Source: Microbacterium pullorum (GTDB lineage: Bacteria; Actinomycetota; Actinomycetes; Actinomycetales; Microbacteriaceae). Taken from it: a stretch of DNA of 64,000 nucleotides. The stretch is taken from NCBI RefSeq assembly GCF_014836535.1, contig NZ_JACSQP010000005.1, forward strand, positions 1 through 64,000, in the 5' to 3' direction. Shown here piece by piece: positions 17,274-27,878 of the stretch (positions within the stretch are counted from its first letter, which is position 1; every line of letters begins with the position of its first letter). The translations under genes and the position numbers were made by a program. The notes under the pieces were generated by a model. The model did not search any database. It was not told the origin of the DNA and saw only the letters and a program-made list of their open reading frames with translations.

Positions 17274-19751
17274 TCAGGCGACGACGGTGCCGATGGCGCC
17301 GACGACCGCATCCAGGGGCTGACCCGACGCGTCGCGCTTGGCGCCGGGAACGGGAAGCGCCCGCACGGCGCCGTCGGGCCCGACCGCGCGGGGCTCGACC
17401 CCGACCCAGGCGAGCGACAGCGTGTCCTCGCCCTTCAGGAAGCGCTGGGCCCGAACACCGCCGGTCGCGCGGCCCTTGGACGGGTACTCGGCCAGCGCCG
17501 ACACCTTGCCGCTGCCGGCATCGGCCCCGGCGAGCGTCTGCGACGTGTCGGCGATCGTGACGACGACCGCCTGGTCCTCGGTCCCTGCCGCGACGACGCC
17601 GAAGTAGATGGCGTGCTGGCCCTCGGCGATGCGCATGCCGGCCATGCCGCCGGCCGAGCGACCCTGCGGCCGCACGGACGACGCGTCGAAGCGCAGCAAC
17701 TGCGCGTCGGAGGTCACGAACACGAGCTCGGAGTCGTCGGGCGCGAGCGCCGCGCCCACCACGCGGTCCCCGGGCTTGAGCGAGATGATCTCGATGTCGT
17801 GCTTGTGGGCGATCTCGCTGGTCGCGACGCGCTTGACCACGCCCTGCGCGGTGCCGATCGCGAGCGGCGGGTTGTCGGTGAGTGGCACGAGCGCCACGAC
17901 GTGTTCGCCGCCGGCGAGCCCGAGGTACTGGTCGGCGCGCGTGCCCGCGGCCGGCTGCACCGAGTTGCCCGGCACCGACGGCAGGTCGACGGGGGAGAAG
18001 CGCACGAGCCGTCCGGCGCTGGTCACCGCTCCGATGTCGCCGCGGGTCGTGGTGTCGACGGCGGAGCGGATGGCGTCGTGCTTGCTGCGGCGCGTGGGCG
18101 GCACGATGCCGGTGCCGGCATCCTCACCCGCCTCGCCTGCCGGGCGCAGCTCGGCGCGGACCATGCGGCCGGTGGCCGAAAGGAACACGCGACACGGCGC
18201 GTCGGCGATCTGCAGATCGGCGGGGGCCGCCGCGCGCGAGCGCGTCTTGACCGGCCCACCGTTGAGCAGCAGCGTGCGCCGCGGCGTACCGAAGGTCTCG
18301 GCCGCCGCATCCAGTTCGCGCGCCACCTGCGCCCGCAGCAGCACTTCGCTCCCCAGCAACTCCTGGAGTTGGGCGATCTCGGCCTTGAGCTGGTCGCGCT
18401 CGGTCTCGAGCTCGACGCGGGAGAACTTCGTCAGGCGCCGCAGGCGCAGCTCGAGGATGTACTCCGCCTGCGCCTGGGAGAGGTCGAAGACGTCCATGAG
18501 GCGGGCACGGGCCTGCTCGCCGTCGTCGGAGGTGCGGATGACCTGGATGACCTCGTCGATGTCGAGGATCGCGATGAGCAGGCCCTCCACGAGGTGCAGG
18601 CGATCCTGCCGGCGCGCGAGACGGTAGCGGCTGCGGCGGGTGACGACCTGGATGCGGTGCTGCAGGTAGACCTGCAGCAGCTGCTTGAGGCCCAGGGTCT
18701 GGGGCTGCCCCTCGACGAGGGCGACGTTGTTGATGCCGAAGGTGTCTTCCAGCGGCGTGAGCCGGTAGAGCTGCTCGAGCACGGCCTTCGGGTCGAAGCC
18801 GGTCTTGATGCCGATGACCAGCCGCATCCCGTTGTTGCGATCAGTGAAGTCGGCGACGTCGGCGATGCCGGTGAGCTTCTTCGCGTTGACGGCGTCCTTG
18901 ATCTTCTCGATCACCCGTTCCGGACCCACCATGTAGGGCAGCTCGGTGACGACGAGCCCCATCCGACGGGGACCGAGCGACTCGATCGACACCTTCGCCC
19001 GGGTGCGGAAGGTGCCTCGGCCGCTGGCGTAGGCATCCTTCACCCCGTCGAGCCCGACGATCACGCCGCCCCCGGGGAGGTCGGGCCCCGGCACGAACTC
19101 CATGAGTTCTTCGAGCGTCGCCTCGGGATTGTCGAGGAGGTGGGTCGCGGCGGCCACCACTTCGATGAGGTTGTGCGGGGCCATGTTGGTGGCCATGCCG
19201 ACCGCGATGCCGGTGGTGCCGTTGACGAGGAGGTTGGGGAAGGCGGCAGCCAGCACCTCGGGCTGCTGGAACTGGCCGTCGTAGTTGGGGATGAAGTCGA
19301 CGACGTCCTCGTCGAGGCTCTCGGTCAGTGCCAGGGCCGCCGGGGCCAACCGCGCTTCGGTGTAGCGCGCCGCGGCGGGGCCATCGTCGAGGGAGCCGAA
19401 GTTGCCGTGCCCGTCGACCAGCGGCACGCGCAGCGCGAACGGCTGCGCCAGACGCACGAGGGCGTCATAGATGGCGGAGTCACCGTGCGGGTGGAGCTTT
19501 CCCATCACCTCGCCCACGACGCGGGCGCTCTTGACGTGACCGCGGTCGGGCCGCAGGCCCATCTCGGCCATCTGGTAGAGGATGCGCCGCTGCACCGGCT
19601 TCAGGCCGTCGCGTGCGTCGGGCAGTGCCCGCGAGTAGATGACCGAATACGCGTATTCGAGGAACGATCCCTGCATCTCGGTCGAGACGTCGACGTCTTC
19701 GATGCGCTCGGTGAGCGCGGCGGGAGCGGGGGCGTTACGCGATGCTGCCAT
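17274..19751 (-). CDS. parC: DNA topoisomerase IV subunit A (GyrA/ParC family)
   Basis: DNA-cleaving subunit that partners ParE. The 825-aa protein has catalytic Y130 in AARYTEARL. The quinolone-determining region [10 protein letters not shown] at 88-97 retains S92 and D96, the residues usually found in susceptible enzymes. A long coiled-coil with [16 protein letters not shown] follows, then the beta-pinwheel C-terminal domain. I see no GyrA box (QRRGGKG), which favours topoisomerase IV over gyrase. ATG 19751 ([10 protein letters not shown]) is chosen because upstream codons lack similarity. It is convergent with parE. Confidence 0.92.
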   Translation of the reverse strand: MAASRNAPAPAALTERIEDVDVSTEMQGSFLEYAYSVIYSRALPDARDGLKPVQRRILYQMAEMGLRPDRGHVKSARVVGEVMGKLHPHGDSAIYDALVRLAQPFALRVPLVDGHGNFGSLDDGPAAARYTEARLAPAALALTESLDEDVVDFIPNYDGQFQQPEVLAAAFPNLLVNGTTGIAVGMATNMAPHNLIEVVAAATHLLDNPEATLEELMEFVPGPDLPGGGVIVGLDGVKDAYASGRGTFRTRAKVSIESLGPRRMGLVVTELPYMVGPERVIEKIKDAVNAKKLTGIADVADFTDRNNGMRLVIGIKTGFDPKAVLEQLYRLTPLEDTFGINNVALVEGQPQTLGLKQLLQVYLQHRIQVVTRRSRYRLARRQDRLHLVEGLLIAILDIDEVIQVIRTSDDGEQARARLMDVFDLSQAQAEYILELRLRRLTKFSRVELETERDQLKAEIAQLQELLGSEVLLRAQVARELDAAAETFGTPRRTLLLNGGPVKTRSRAAAPADLQIADAPCRVFLSATGRMVRAELRPAGEAGEDAGTGIVPPTRRSKHDAIRSAVDTTTRGDIGAVTSAGRLVRFSPVDLPSVPGNSVQPAAGTRADQYLGLAGGEHVVALVPLTDNPPLAIGTAQGVVKRVATSEIAHKHDIEIISLKPGDRVVGAALAPDDSELVFVTSDAQLLRFDASSVRPQGRSAGGMAGMRIAEGQHAIYFGVVAAGTEDQAVVVTIADTSQTLAGADAGSGKVSALAEYPSKGRATGGVRAQRFLKGEDTLSLAWVGVEPRAVGPDGAVRALPVPGAKRDASGQPLDAVVGAIGTVVA

Positions 19752-19817
19752 GGAAGTGGGTGCGTCCTCGGGTGACGGGAAAGGGGGCCATCCGCCCGGT
19801 GTGGGAGACTGGCCGCG

Positions 19818-20948
19818 ATGTATCTCAGCGTACCCGCGGACCCGACCTCCGCCCGGAGCCTCACCGGTGTCGTCCCGCACGTGCTGGCCTCACTGTCGGG
19901 CGATGACGACTGGCTCCCGCCCGCCCGGAGCGCGATCGTGTTCGTGGTCGACGGCCTCGGCCGCTCGAACCTCTCCACTCGCGCCGGTCACGGCCGCTTC
20001 CTTGCGGGGGCGATGGGCAAGCGCGACATCGCGCACACCGTCTTCCCGAGTACCACCGCCGCGGCGCTCACCAGCCTGTTGACGGGCGTGGATCCGGGCA
20101 GCCACGGCATCGTCGGCTACCGCGTGCGCATCCCCGGCAGCGATGATGCCCCCAACCAGCTCAAGGGCTGGGAGACGCACGGTCTCGATCCGTACACCTG
20201 GCAGCGGGCGCAGCCCCTGCTCGAACGCGAGCACGACGGTGGACGCCCGTGCTTCGTGGTGACGAAATCCGAGTACGCCGCCACGGGTCTCACCACCGCG
20301 ATTCTGCGCGGGGGAGAGTTCATCGCCGCCGACGACCTCGACGAGCGGGTGGAGCGCGCCGCCGAGATCGCCGCGCGTCACCCCGGCTCCCTCACCTACC
20401 TGTACACCCCTGAACTCGACTCACTCGGCCACCGCCACGGGTGGGAGTCCGACGAGTGGGCTGCGGGACTCGAGCGAGTGGATGCCGCGGCACGGCGCCT
20501 CGCCGAGCGCGTGTCGCCGCGCACCGGCGTGGTGGTGACCGCTGACCACGGCATGGTCGATGTGCCGCGCCACCGCCATCTGCTGCTCGGTCACGGTGAC
20601 GGGCTGACCGACGGCGTGCGCGTCATCGGCGGCGAGCCGCGGATGCTGCACCTGTATGCCGAAGAGGGCGAGGCGGCAGCGGTGCTGGCGGCCTGGCGCA
20701 CGGCCGAGGGCGAGCGGTCGTGGGTGCTCTCCCGCGACGAGGCGGTCGCAGCGGGCCTGTTCGGCCCGACGCACCCCGAGGTGCTGCCGCGCATCGGCGA
20801 CGTGATCGTGGCCGCCCGTTCCGCCATCGCGTACTACGACGACCGGATCACCGACAAGGGTCCGCAGAAGATGGTGGGCCAGCACGGCTCACTGACACCG
20901 GAGGAGCGCATCGTGCCGCTCATCCGGCTGGGAGCCTACGCGGGTTAA
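19818..20948 (+). CDS. alkaline phosphatase-superfamily phosphodiesterase/nucleotide pyrophosphatase
   Basis: A 376-aa predicted metal-dependent phosphohydrolase. Metal and nucleophile motifs are in order: [12 protein letters not shown] (Asp ligand), [16 protein letters not shown] (Thr nucleophile), [12 protein letters not shown] (Asp and His) and [12 protein letters not shown] last His appears in [13 protein letters not shown]. The family cleaves phosphodiester or pyrophosphate bonds; the substrate is unknown. No signal peptide is evident, so it is probably cytoplasmic. It is divergent from parC, and its stop codon shares the palindrome TTAA with the convergent sepH stop. Confidence 0.87.
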   Translation: MYLSVPADPTSARSLTGVVPHVLASLSGDDDWLPPARSAIVFVVDGLGRSNLSTRAGHGRFLAGAMGKRDIAHTVFPSTTAAALTSLLTGVDPGSHGIVGYRVRIPGSDDAPNQLKGWETHGLDPYTWQRAQPLLEREHDGGRPCFVVTKSEYAATGLTTAILRGGEFIAADDLDERVERAAEIAARHPGSLTYLYTPELDSLGHRHGWESDEWAAGLERVDAAARRLAERVSPRTGVVVTADHGMVDVPRHRHLLLGHGDGLTDGVRVIGGEPRMLHLYAEEGEAAAVLAAWRTAEGERSWVLSRDEAVAAGLFGPTHPEVLPRIGDVIVAARSAIAYYDDRITDKGPQKMVGQHGSLTPEERIVPLIRLGAYAG

Positions 20949-22003
20949 GACTCCTCGGTGCGGGCACCGAAGACGATCTCATCCCACGACGGCATCGACG
21001 GGCGCGACCCCTTGCGGCGGCCGCCGGCATCGGACGTCGGAGTCTCGTGGGATGCCGGGGTGGACTCCTCGGCGGGACGCTCCGTCCGCGCCGCGTCGTG
21101 GGTCGGCTCGGCCGTGTCGAACAGGGCGATCGGCGAGGGCGAAGACGTGCCGGCGGCGGCAGGGGTGCCGGGCAAGGGCTCACGCTGACCGCGGCGGCGG
21201 CGCAGCGCCTCGAGCAGGTCAGCGGTCTCCGACGAGGTCACGGGTGCGTCGGGTGCCCGCTTGATGGCGGCCGACTGCACGGCGGACGAGCGCGGCGAAC
21301 GCATCTCGGGCACCTCGATGTCGGCTTCGGGCTCCTGTGGGCGGCGAGGACCGAAGGCCCCGCTGTCGAAGCGCGACTCGTCCTTGCCACCGCCACCCAT
21401 CGGGTGGTCGAGGGCACGCAGCCGGGGGATGAGGCCGTCGGGCAGCGATCCCTGACGTGACAGCTGCGTGGCGTCGCTGTTCTGAGGCGCCAGCGTGCTG
21501 CGGCGCGGGTCGAAGGTCCAGCGTGCGTCGTGGTCGACGTCGTCCGCGGTGAACTCGAGCTTGACGATCCAGCCGTTCTGCTCCCGCCAGCTGGTCCAGC
21601 GCTCCGAGACGGCACCCGCCTCGGCGAGCTTGGCCCGCACGGCCGCGCCGAACGTGGGCTGCGCGTCAGGTTCCAGTTCGCTGCCCACCAGCACGGGCAC
21701 CGACAGCGCCTGGCCGACGATGTGCTCGCGCTCGGCGAGCACCGGGCCCTCGTAGCGCTGCACGTCCTCCACTCGCTGACCGAGAAGCTCGGCCACCTCG
21801 GCTGCGGACATGCCGGAGCGGATGTGCGCCTGGATCTCCCGAGGGCTCGCCTTGGGTGCGCGGCGTTCGCCGTCGCGGTCGCGGCGTGCTTTGCGCAGTT
21901 CTGCGCGCAGCACGTCGTCGACGGGAAGGGCGAACCTCTCGCCCGTCTCGGTTGCGAGGACGATCGTGCCGTCTTCGGTGCCGATCACCTTGAGCTGTTC
22001 CAT
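20945..22003 (-). CDS. sepH: septation protein SepH (DUF3071)
   Basis: SepH binds FtsZ and promotes Z-ring assembly in actinobacteria. The 352-aa protein has the conserved N-terminal DUF3071 domain of about 170 residues with a helix-turn-helix (SPREIQAHIRSGMSAAEVAE) and RYEGPVLAEREHIVGQA. A disordered Pro/Ser/Arg-rich middle follows, then a short conserved C-terminal end (RPSMPSWDEIVFGAR). The ATG at 22003 follows GGAGGGG. It ends head-to-head with the upstream phosphodiesterase on a shared TTAA. Confidence 0.9.
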   Translation of the reverse strand: MEQLKVIGTEDGTIVLATETGERFALPVDDVLRAELRKARRDRDGERRAPKASPREIQAHIRSGMSAAEVAELLGQRVEDVQRYEGPVLAEREHIVGQALSVPVLVGSELEPDAQPTFGAAVRAKLAEAGAVSERWTSWREQNGWIVKLEFTADDVDHDARWTFDPRRSTLAPQNSDATQLSRQGSLPDGLIPRLRALDHPMGGGGKDESRFDSGAFGPRRPQEPEADIEVPEMRSPRSSAVQSAAIKRAPDAPVTSSETADLLEALRRRRGQREPLPGTPAAAGTSSPSPIALFDTAEPTHDAARTERPAEESTPASHETPTSDAGGRRKGSRPSMPSWDEIVFGARTEES

Positions 22004-22223
22004 ACGAAACACCCCTCCGAATCTGCCGTGTGCGCCCATGGTGTCACAGCACACGCCTTCCGCCCGGAATAACCGGGGCGCGCCGCGAGTTTCACGCGGT
22101 GGCGATCAGCACGGAGTCTGCACAGCTCCTGAGAGCATTTGCGAAAAGGCTTCTCGTCATGCAAACTATCGCCGCCCGATCGGGCGAACCCGCACGCTGA
22201 ACTGAAAGAAGAGACGTTCGAGA

Positions 22224-22517
22224 ATGGCCACCGATTACGACGCACCGCGCAAGACCGAGGATGACAGCGAGTCGATTGAAGCGCTCAAGGAGCGTGTACC
22301 CGACAAGCTCTCGGGCGCAGTCGACGTTGAGGATGCCGACAACCCTTCCGGCTTCGAACTCCCCGGCGCCGACCTCTCCGACCTCGAGCTCGATGTGGTC
22401 GTCCTGCCCCCGCAGGAGGACGAGTTCACCTGCGCCAACTGCTTCCTCGTGAAGCACCGCTCACAGATCGACCACGACACCCCTCACGGTGCCGTGTGCC
22501 TGGAGTGCGCCGCGTAA
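22224..22517 (+). CDS. DUF4193 zinc-ribbon protein
   Basis: A 97-aa actinobacterial DUF4193 protein. The N-terminal half is acidic and probably flexible; the C-terminus carries a Cys4-type ribbon, CANC and CLEC, separated by KHRSQIDHDTPHGAV. The function is unknown. The start ATG 22224 follows AAAGAAGAGA. The 206-nt upstream region to sepH contains no recognised gene and presumably its promoter. It converges on DUF3093. Confidence 0.92.
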   Translation: MATDYDAPRKTEDDSESIEALKERVPDKLSGAVDVEDADNPSGFELPGADLSDLELDVVVLPPQEDEFTCANCFLVKHRSQIDHDTPHGAVCLECAA

Positions 22518-22524
22518 AGTCCTG

Positions 22525-23001
22525 TCAGCCGCCCGGCCGTGCAGCGCGGATCGCCGCACTGAGACGGTCGGGCGTGCGGGTGGAGATGAGCCACGACGGC
22601 GCCGGATCGCGCGGGTCTTCGATCGGCACCCGCACGATCGCGTCCACTCCGGCGCGCACCAGCAGCCACGAGCGCGGGTCGAGCTGCGGTCCCCGCGCCT
22701 GGCGGGCCGCTTCGCCCGTGAACGACTCAGGCTCGCCCAGGTGGCGCACCTCGATCTTCGCCCGACCCGCGCGCAGCCATCCGTCGCGCACCTCCACGAC
22801 CGGGGACAGCGCGATGAGCAACGCGATCGCCCCGACACCGACGACCGCTCCCACCACGAGAGCGAGAGTGGGGGCGATGGGGGTCAGCACGAGCGCGGCC
22901 ATCGGGCCGATCACTGCGGCGCTGACCAGCACCCAGAGCGAGGGGCTGAGCCGCTCGCGGTACGCGTATGCCGGGCGCATGCCGGCCGCTGTCTTCTGCA
23001 T
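22525..23001 (-). CDS. DUF3093 membrane protein
   Basis: A 158-aa protein with YRERLSPSLWVLVSAAVIGP near the start and two membrane helices back to back (roughly residues 18-38 and 42-64). Then comes a small soluble domain VVEVRDGWLRAGRAKIEVRH...RSWLLVRAGVDAIVRVPIED. This pattern matches DUF3093, usually found next to dut and DUF4193 in actinobacteria; the role is unknown. Met at 23001 gives the longest plausible product, with only 12 nt to the divergent dut start. Met at 22980 (MRPAYAYRE) is an alternative that would leave more promoter space. Confidence 0.85.
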   Translation of the reverse strand: MQKTAAGMRPAYAYRERLSPSLWVLVSAAVIGPMAALVLTPIAPTLALVVGAVVGVGAIALLIALSPVVEVRDGWLRAGRAKIEVRHLGEPESFTGEAARQARGPQLDPRSWLLVRAGVDAIVRVPIEDPRDPAPSWLISTRTPDRLSAAIRAARPGG

Positions 23002-23013
23002 TAGCCTCTTGGG

Positions 23014-23466
23014 GTGACCGAATCCGTGGACGTTCCCATTGTTGCACCCGACGTTCCGGCCTATGCCCACCCCGGCGATGCGGGAGCGGACCTCGTCTCC
23101 ACCGAAGCACTGCGCCTGGCTCCCGGCCAGCGTGCGCTCGTCGGCACCGGCGTGCGCATCGCACTGCCCGAGGGGCACGCCGCGTTCGTGGTGCCCCGCA
23201 GCGGCCTCGCCGCCAAGCACGGCATCACCATCGTGAACGCGCCCGGCACCGTCGATGCCGGCTACCGCGGGGAGATCAAGGTCGCTCTGCTCAACACCGA
23301 CGCCACCGAGGCGTACGACATCGCCGTGGGCGACCGCATCGCACAATTGATCGTCATGCCCGTGACACGCGCGCGCTTCCTGCCCATGCGGGAACTGCCG
23401 GACAGCGTGCGCGGCGAGGGCGGATTCGGTTCGACCGGCTACCAGAAGACAGGAACGGACGCATGA
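23014..23466 (+). CDS. dut: dUTP diphosphatase
   Basis: Hydrolyses dUTP to dUMP and PPi, keeping uracil out of DNA. The 150-aa product shows the trimeric dUTPase motifs: HPGDAGADL (motif 1), PRSGLAAKHG (2), NAPGTVDAGYRGEIKV (3), GDRIAQLIV (4) and the C-terminal GEGGFGSTG (5). The GTG start follows TAGCCT (23002-23007) by 6 nt, so the mRNA is probably leaderless. It heads an operon with DUF3710 (4-nt overlap ATGA) and DUF3159 (4-nt overlap GTGA). Confidence 0.97.
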   Translation: MTESVDVPIVAPDVPAYAHPGDAGADLVSTEALRLAPGQRALVGTGVRIALPEGHAAFVVPRSGLAAKHGITIVNAPGTVDAGYRGEIKVALLNTDATEAYDIAVGDRIAQLIVMPVTRARFLPMRELPDSVRGEGGFGSTGYQKTGTDA

Positions 23467-24062
23467 CCGACCAGACGCCGCAGGAACTGCCGCCGCGCAA
23501 GGCCGCGCCCGAGGACCGCGCCGCGCACGGCCCGTTCGACGAGTCCGAGGCCAACCCGGTGCGCCCCTACATCGACCTCGGTGGCATCAAGGTGCTGCCT
23601 CGCGAGGGCCTGAACCTGCGTCTCGAGGTGGAGGAGCAGACCAAGCGCATCGTCGCGGTCGGGCTCGACTACGCCGAGTCGACGCTGCAGGTGCAGCCCT
23701 TCGCGGCCCCCCGCTCGACGGGATTGTGGGACGAGACGCGCGAGCAGATCCGTCAGCAGATCCGCCAGCAGGGCGGGCGCGTCGAAGAGCGCGAAGGCCC
23801 GCTCGGCCCGGAACTGCTCGCCGAGGTCCCCGTGGCCGGCGCCGACGGCGCCACCGGCAAACGGCTCGCCCGCTTCGTCGGCGTCGACGGCCCGCGCTGG
23901 TTCCTGCGCGGCGTGATCGGCGGTGCTGCGACCGCCGACACCGATGCCGCCGCCCGCGTCGAAGACCTGTTCCGCTCGCTCGTGGTCGTGCGGGGCGGGA
24001 CCCCCATGCCGCCGCGGGATCTCATTCCGCTGAAGATGCCGGCCACGCCGGGCAGCGCGTGA
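23463..24062 (+). CDS. DUF3710 domain protein
   Basis: A 199-aa soluble protein with the DUF3710 pattern: GPFDESEANPVRPYIDLGGI near the start, LEVEEQTKRIVAVGLDY, LWDETREQIRQQIRQQGGRV, and FVGVDGPRWFLRGVIGG toward the end. It commonly follows dut in actinobacteria; the function is unknown. The start codon overlaps the dut stop by 4 nt, and the stop overlaps the next start by 4 nt, so the three products should be made together. Confidence 0.92.
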   Translation: MTDQTPQELPPRKAAPEDRAAHGPFDESEANPVRPYIDLGGIKVLPREGLNLRLEVEEQTKRIVAVGLDYAESTLQVQPFAAPRSTGLWDETREQIRQQIRQQGGRVEEREGPLGPELLAEVPVAGADGATGKRLARFVGVDGPRWFLRGVIGGAATADTDAAARVEDLFRSLVVVRGGTPMPPRDLIPLKMPATPGSA

Positions 24063-24805
24063 GCACCCCGGGCGAGGACCCCCGCAACACCCCGCCCGAG
24101 CCCGAACCGCGCGCGAGCGACATCCTCGGTCAAGCGCTCGGCAGCGCCGCGCGCCGCGCAGGGCTCGACCCCAGCGCGGAGCGCTCCACCGGGCACGTCG
24201 TGTGGCACGCGATGGGCGGGTGGCGCGGCGTCGCCGAGTCGGTGCTGCCCGGCCTCGTCTTCGTGGTCGCGTACACCCTCACGATCGACCGCGACACGGG
24301 TGAGGCGAACCTGCCGCTGAGCCTCGGCCTCTCGGTCGGGCTCGCGCTGGTGTTCACCCTGCTGCGACTGCTGCAGCGCACCCCGCCCTCCGCCGCCCTC
24401 GGAGGTCTCATCGCCACCGCCGCCGCCGCGGCACTGGCACTTCTGACCGGACGCGGCGAAGACAACTTCGTCCCCGGATTCATCACGAACGCCGCGTACG
24501 GCACCGCCTTGCTGGTGTCGGCCCTCATCGGCTGGTCACTCATCGGCCTCGCCGCCGGCTACCTCATGGGCGAAGGCACCGCGTGGCGCCGCGATCGGCG
24601 CAAGCGGCGCGTGTTCTTCTGGCTCGCCCTGGCGTGGGCGGCCCTGTTCTACGCGCGTCTCGCCGTGCAGCTGCCGCTGTACTTCGCCGGTGACGTGGCG
24701 ACACTGGGCACACTGAAGCTGGTCATGGGTCTGCCGCTGTTCGCGCCGCTCATCGCGGTCACGTGGCTCGCCGCGCGCGCTCTCTACATCCGCAAGCCGC
24801 AGTGA
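24059..24805 (+). CDS. DUF3159 integral membrane protein
   Basis: A 248-aa actinobacterial DUF3159 protein. A charged, Pro-rich N-terminus is followed by about six hydrophobic helices (for example VLPGLVFVVAYTLTI, LSLGLSVGLALVFTLLRLL, TALLVSALIGWSLIGLAAGY, FFWLALAWAALFYARL). The function is unknown. GTG at 24059 overlaps the DUF3710 stop. The operon ends 3 nt before the strong palindrome in front of aconitase. Confidence 0.9.
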   Translation: MSTPGEDPRNTPPEPEPRASDILGQALGSAARRAGLDPSAERSTGHVVWHAMGGWRGVAESVLPGLVFVVAYTLTIDRDTGEANLPLSLGLSVGLALVFTLLRLLQRTPPSAALGGLIATAAAAALALLTGRGEDNFVPGFITNAAYGTALLVSALIGWSLIGLAAGYLMGEGTAWRRDRRKRRVFFWLALAWAALFYARLAVQLPLYFAGDVATLGTLKLVMGLPLFAPLIAVTWLAARALYIRKPQ

Positions 24806-24808
24806 TAC

Positions 24809-24832
24809 ATTTATCTTGACATCAAGATAAAT
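24809..24832. promoter_or_regulatory. perfect 11+11 bp palindrome, candidate MarR-family operator for acn
   Basis: ATTTATCTTGA-CA-TCAAGATAAAT is a perfect 11-bp inverted repeat with a 2-nt centre, AT-rich in a very GC-rich neighbourhood. It has the form of a winged-helix (MarR-type) operator. In Streptomyces coelicolor the MarR protein TamR is reported to control the aconitase gene sacA, which makes a TamR-like site a reasonable inference. It lies 107 nt before the acn start and overlaps possible -10-like hexamers TACATT and TAAATT. Confidence 0.65.
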
Positions 24833-24848
24833 TTCCTCCCCAGACGAG

Positions 24849-24865
24849 TTAGGCGCGCCTCACTA
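24849..24865. promoter_or_regulatory. weak DtxR/IdeR-like iron box candidate
   Basis: TTAGGCGCGCCTCACTA keeps the TTAGG and GCCT parts of the IdeR/DtxR consensus but differs at several positions, with roughly 11 of 19 matching. The core AGTTAGGC / GCCTCACT is a near palindrome (7 of 8 pairs). Aconitase is an iron-sulfur enzyme, so iron control would be sensible, but the match is marginal. Confidence 0.25.
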
Positions 24866-24938
24866 GCCGCGCTCCGTCGAGCCGGGGATGATGGAGAGCG
24901 GGCGGCAGCATGCCCACCCGCCGACGAAGGAGCCACAC

Positions 24939-27770
<2,832 letters not shown>

Positions 27771-27777
27771 CGCACCT

Positions 27778-27816
27778 GCGAACAGGCCCGGAGTCGTCGA
27801 CTCCGGGCCTGTTCGC
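27778..27816 (+). terminator. terminator hairpin after acn
   Basis: A perfect 18-bp stem, GCGAACAGGCCCGGAGTC (27778-27795) with GACTCCGGGCCTGTTCGC (27799-27816), has a 3-nt loop, 7 nt after the acn stop. No U tract. It separates acn from dxs. Confidence 0.75.
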
Positions 27817-27878
27817 ATCCGTCGCAGAAATCGCGCGGGTAGACTTCAAAACCTGTGTGGCCCCCCGAAAGGAGACGC

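Noticed and set aside
22018..22223. Structured RNA or riboswitch before the DUF4193 gene
   Set aside because: No recognisable riboswitch core or strong long-range pairing; it looks like an ordinary promoter region.
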